From an uncultured Erysipelotrichaceae bacterium (GTDB taxonomy: Bacteria; Bacillota_I; Bacilli_A; Erysipelotrichales; Erysipelotrichaceae), in contig CACZPD010000023.1 of assembly GCA_902782955.1 (NCBI GenBank), forward strand, positions 1 to 8,726: DNA of 8,726 nucleotides, read 5' to 3'. Shown in pieces: positions 6,977-8,726 of this stretch. Every line of letters starts with the position of its first letter. Position 1 is the stretch's first letter. Below the pieces are notes generated by a model. That model was not told where the DNA came from. It did no database searches and saw nothing but the letters and a program-made list of their open reading frames with translations. The translations under genes and the position numbers were made by a program.

Positions 6977-7675
6977 TCATCCGAGAAAATACATGATCTC
7001 TTCCTCGCTCACCCCCGGAAGGATCTTTTTGAAGTGCCGCATGATTCTCTGATAGGATTCCTGCGGTGATCTGTCGTAAACATGATTCGTGAAGTATTTT
7101 CCGAAATGGTTTTCCGGTGTTGCATATCTCGCAATACCCCATCCGTAAAAATCCCCGTTTTTATCGATTTCATATTCAAAGCTGACGGTCGTAATATATC
7201 CCTGCATCTGCAGTCTGGTGATCAGGGTGTCAAATCCTTTGCGCGGTTCCCAGTGATCCTGACCGGTATTCCGCGGCTTTACATATCCGCCGACAGCTTT
7301 CGCTTCTTTGGAAAGTATGGATCTGCGTGAAGCAATAATATCATAAAGATACTGTTCATTGGGTTTTGCGATCCCCTCATCGACCCGGGAATCATAATCA
7401 TATCCGTCTCTTCTGTAATTGGCAAAGTCACGGAACCAGTTTCTTGATATGAACGCAGCGCGGTTATGGAAGAATTTTCCATATGCGCATTTTGTTTCCT
7501 GGATGACCGGTCCCTTCCACTCCCATACTCCGGGTTCCTTTGAAAAATAGACGGAAGGATCACAATTCTCCTCAATGGAGAATCCCGGTATCTCATTTGA
7601 GAAAAACGGCAGGAACCCAAATTCATTCACTGCATCGATCATATCCTGTTTTGTTCTGATATAGAATTCTTTCAT
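6977..7675 (-). CDS. AlkZ-related conserved protein of unknown function
   Basis: A 232-residue soluble protein that I recognise as the small Bacillota family often labelled AlkZ-related. The label points to a distant relation with AlkZ/YcaQ, a winged-helix DNA glycosylase for interstrand crosslinks; activity of the short family is not established to my knowledge. Recognisable blocks are GFLPFFSNEIPGFSIEE (20-36), VWEWKGPVI (50-58), CAYGKFF (63-69), DFANYRRDGYDYD (83-95), LSKEAKAVGGY (121-131), a helix-turn-helix-like segment, GFDTLITRLQMQGYI (147-161) and GWGIARYATPE (178-188). There is no signal peptide or membrane segment. The ATG at 7673-7675 is chosen for the AGGAG 8 nt upstream; an upstream in-frame ATG at 7706-7708 has no such site. 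It precedes the HAD gene in one transcript and diverges from the tRNA. Family recognition is fairly sure; function is not. Confidence 0.75.
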   Translation of the reverse strand: MKEFYIRTKQDMIDAVNEFGFLPFFSNEIPGFSIEENCDPSVYFSKEPGVWEWKGPVIQETKCAYGKFFHNRAAFISRNWFRDFANYRRDGYDYDSRVDEGIAKPNEQYLYDIIASRRSILSKEAKAVGGYVKPRNTGQDHWEPRKGFDTLITRLQMQGYITTVSFEYEIDKNGDFYGWGIARYATPENHFGKYFTNHVYDRSPQESYQRIMRHFKKILPGVSEEEIMYFLG

Positions 7676-7725
7676 GATCCATTCTCCTGAAATGCAATTG
7701 ATCCGCAAAGTGTGCAGAATAGTGA

Positions 7726-7754
7726 TTGAATAATAATTAATAATTTACTATAAT
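7726..7754 (+). promoter_or_regulatory. Promoter of the tRNA-Thr gene
   Basis: TTGAAT (7726-7731), an exact 17-bp AT-rich spacer, and a perfect TATAAT (7749-7754) lie just before the tRNA, whose first base is at 7764. Transcription would start close to the mature 5' end, leaving only a few leader bases. The same 88-bp gap must hold the divergent AlkZ-related gene's promoter, which I could not identify. Confidence 0.85.
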
Positions 7755-7763
7755 AAATGCACT

Positions 7764-7836
7764 GCCGACTTAGCTCAGCTGGTAGAGCAACTCATTCGTA
7801 ATGAGTAGGTCGCTGGTTCGAATCCGGTAGTCGGCA
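7764..7836 (+). tRNA. tRNA-Thr (anticodon CGT)
   Basis: A 73-nt cloverleaf. The acceptor stem GCCGACT pairs perfectly with AGTCGGC, with discriminator A. The D-arm has GCTC/GAGC stems around AGCTGGTAGA. The anticodon stem ACTCA/TGAGT holds the loop TTCGTAA with anticodon CGT at 7797-7799, which reads ACG (threonine). The variable loop is short. The T-arm GCTGG/CCGGT has two G-T pairs and the loop TTCGAAT. The 3' CCA is not encoded, as is common in parts of the Bacillota, so it must be added after transcription. The gene is single, with its own promoter and terminator. Its 3' half is a typical integration target. Confidence 0.97.
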
Positions 7837-7843
7837 TCTTTAG

Positions 7844-7870
7844 AAAGTCAGTAAAATACTGGCTTTTTTT
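7844..7870 (+). terminator. Intrinsic terminator of the tRNA-Thr gene
   Basis: AAAGTCAGTA (7844-7853) pairs with TACTGGCTTT (7857-7866) through 10 positions including one T-G pair, with a tight AAA loop, followed by further T to 7870. It starts 8 nt after the tRNA. Confidence 0.85.
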
Positions 7871-7910
7871 GATTATGCAGATTTTTGATCTGTGCTTATT
7901 TTACAGAAAA

Positions 7911-7971
7911 GTACATCTTTTGTACATCTGGAAGAAAATTCCTCTGATTTTGTACATCTTCCTGTACATCC
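7911..7971 (+). repeat. Four TGTACATC direct repeats in two pairs
   Basis: GTACATC begins at 7911, 7922, 7952 and 7964; three copies are preceded by T, and the first three are followed by T. Copies within a pair are 11 and 12 bp apart, about one helical turn, and the two pairs are offset by 41-42 bp. No convincing gene covers the stretch: the flanking frames give only repetitive short peptides. Together with the tRNA end 75 bp upstream, the arrangement resembles protein-binding arm sites at an integration end. Iteron-like or regulator sites are alternatives. The repeats are seen directly; the role is inferred. Confidence 0.6.
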
Positions 7972-7978
7972 AGAAACG

Positions 7979-8002
7979 AAAAAAGCCGGTTCATTACCGG
8001 CT
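7979..8002 (-). terminator. Intrinsic terminator after the short acidic ORF
   Basis: AGCCGGT (7984-7990) and ACCGGCT (7996-8002) form a perfect 7-bp GC-rich stem with a 5-nt loop, followed on the minus strand by six T (complement of 7979-7984). It sits 24 nt beyond the stop of the ORF at 8027-8200, which supports that ORF having once been, or still being, a real gene end. Confidence 0.88.
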
Positions 8003-8026
8003 CTCTTTGTCTGCTGTTGTATTTCT

Positions 8027-8200
8027 TCAATCAGCTTCTTCTGCCTGATCCTGTTTCTCTTCCTCATCCGGATCAATCGGAAGGGATGATGATTTCCGTT
8101 CTGCCTCGCAGATTGCTTGATCCAGATTTTTTATTTTCTCGGAAAGCTCTTCGCTGAAACGAAGGAAGAAATCTGCAACCGCCATATTTTCTTCTTCCAT
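8027..8200 (-). CDS. Short acidic protein or C-terminal remnant, unrecognised
   Basis: Fifty-seven residues from the ATG at 8198-8200. An amphipathic, probably helical part (AVADFFLRFSEELSEKIKNL, residues 7-26) is followed by a very acidic tail (PDEEEKQDQAEEAD, 44-57). No signal peptide or family is recognised. The frame is open for only seven more codons upstream (to a TAG at 8222-8224), with GAGG about 8 nt before the ATG, so a complete small gene is possible. The other reading is that it is the C-terminal end of a longer gene cut off near 8220, where plus-strand FRG-like coding begins. The strong terminator just downstream argues that the 3' end is genuine. It is low in GC and belongs to the accessory region beyond the tRNA. 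Confidence 0.5.
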   Translation of the reverse strand: MEEENMAVADFFLRFSEELSEKIKNLDQAICEAERKSSSLPIDPDEEEKQDQAEEAD

Positions 8201-8504
8201 TGTTAATGCCTCATCCGCAGGCTATATATCTTGAAGATAATGCACCTATTGATGCCAGAGAACTGAATACAAAATTACCGAAAAAATATAAGAACGCGCT
8301 GGATAAAAAAAGAACGTATATGTTTTCTTTGAAACTTCTTTCTGAAGTAACGGATAGTATTGAAAAATATGATCGTGATATGGCTTCCAAATCTTTAGTA
8401 ACGATTGAACCGCCATCCATTGATCAAAGAATAGTGAATCAGTATTCATTCTTTACAGTACATCCTTCAGGTATAAACGATTTTGTAAAATACTTATTCA
8501 TCAT

Positions 8505-8527
8505 AAAAAGCGTGGCGTTCTGCCACG
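8505..8527 (-). terminator. Orphan intrinsic terminator hairpin on the minus strand
   Basis: CGTGGC (8511-8516) and GCCACG (8522-8527) form a 6-bp GC-rich stem around a 5-nt loop. On the minus strand C plus TTTTT follows (complement of 8505-8509). On the plus strand no T-run follows. No intact minus-strand gene precedes it within the window, so it probably marks the end of a decayed or truncated gene. Confidence 0.6.
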
Positions 8528-8591
8528 TAAATGATAATAATTTGCTGCTTTTAGAAAAACCATCAGATTCGCTCTTTACATATTTTCTTTC

Positions 8592-8615
8592 TGCAGATCG
8601 TCCAACTGATCTGCA
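8592..8615. repeat. Perfect 8-bp inverted repeat
   Basis: TGCAGATC (8592-8599), an 8-nt spacer, then GATCTGCA (8608-8615). No T-run follows on either strand, so it is not a standard terminator. It lies about 90 bp before the possible gene start at 8701 and could be an operator, a recombination site or chance. Confidence 0.4.
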
Positions 8616-8700
8616 TTGTTCAATAGTCAATAGATTCACCGACTCTGTCTGCAAATATAATAAAATGCTCCTCCGCTGATTGTGACAGGAAGAACTAACA

Positions 8701-8726
8701 ATGCAAATAAAAGACAAACAGGATTC
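8701..8726 (+). CDS. Possible start of a plus-strand gene (truncated by window end)
   Basis: An ATG at 8701 opens a frame reading MQIKDKQD to the window edge. It is preceded by ACAGGAAG, a fair ribosome binding site about 9 nt upstream, and lies 21 nt after the stop of the FRG-like fragment. Only eight codons are visible, so it has no family call. Confidence 0.35.

Larger units (their letters stand above)
8206..8679 (+). pseudogene. Fragment resembling the C-terminal part of an FRG-domain protein
   Basis: An open frame whose first part looks like real protein: AIYLEDNAP, a lysine-rich helix, then IEPPSIDQRIVNQYSFFTV (8404-8460). The IxPPSIDxRIxNQxxxFTV pattern matches the end of the FRG domain (named for a conserved Phe-Arg-Gly motif, not present here). 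FRG proteins are of uncertain function and are common in accessory and phage-defence contexts. No ribosome binding site precedes the ATG at 8206, and the N-terminal two thirds of such proteins, normally including FRG itself, are missing, so the gene is cut at its 5' end. After about 8490 the frame no longer reads like the family tail and runs across a minus-strand terminator hairpin. A 3' disruption is therefore also likely. The domain call rests on one motif. Confidence 0.5.

Noticed and set aside
5611..6996. Plus-strand open frame of 461 codons opposite the histidine phosphatase and HAD genes
   Set aside because: It spans two well-supported minus-strand genes, their intergenic terminator and ribosome binding site, has no recognisable domain or ribosome binding site of its own, and reads as antisense protein (rich in His, Phe, Ile and Cys).
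7911..7971. CRISPR-like array
   Set aside because: The repeated unit is only 7-9 bp, with spacings of 11, 30 and 12 bp; there are no uniform spacers and no cas genes.
7873..8089. Overlapping open frames on both strands with Cys-Thr or Val-His-Leu repeats
   Set aside because: The repetition comes from the TGTACATC DNA repeats, and the frames run through the terminator at 7979-8002 with no ribosome binding site.

Overview
The window looks like low-to-mid GC Bacillota (Firmicutes) chromosome, plausibly an Erysipelotrichia- or Clostridia-like gut anaerobe. The evidence is AGGAGG-type ribosome binding sites before most genes, a YtrA-type GntR/ABC operon, an M42 aminopeptidase, a CBS-domain family II pyrophosphatase, hairpin-plus-T-run terminators, and a tRNA without an encoded CCA. 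The genus assignment is inference only.

Positions 1-7836 are ordinary, compactly packed core sequence. A MacB/LolD-type ABC ATPase runs off the left edge on the minus strand. It diverges from an M42 aminopeptidase (680-1735, plus). A bidirectional terminator (about 1749-1794) separates that gene from a convergent, translationally coupled operon: GntR regulator, then ABC ATPase, then ABC-2 permease (3632 down to 1805). Its promoter (TTGACA, 17 bp, TATATT) is overlapped by a perfect inverted repeat, so autorepression by the GntR protein is the obvious model. Upstream of this lie, also on the minus strand, a histidine-phosphatase-family protein and a CBS/DHH pyrophosphatase that overlap by 8 nt and share a terminator. 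Before them come a Cof-type HAD phosphatase and an AlkZ-related conserved protein of unknown function, 25 nt apart.

At 7726-7870 there is a complete plus-strand tRNA-Thr(CGT) unit with promoter, tRNA and terminator. From about 7870 to the right edge the character changes. Base composition becomes clearly more AT-rich, coding is broken and short, and DNA repeats appear. This part holds four TGTACATC direct repeats in two pairs, a short acidic minus-strand ORF with its own strong terminator, and a plus-strand fragment resembling the C-terminal part of an FRG-domain protein that lacks a start. It also holds a second minus-strand terminator hairpin with no intact gene in front of it, a perfect 8-bp inverted repeat, and a possible new plus-strand gene starting 26 nt before the end. 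A tRNA 3' end followed by a mosaic of truncated genes is the usual picture of a mobile-element integration site.

I do not see a demonstrable new system in the window. The parts most worth following are the repeat-bearing tRNA-proximal junction, the FRG fragment and whatever lies beyond position 8726, the AlkZ-related/HAD pair, and the regulatory DNA of the GntR operon and the M42 gene.
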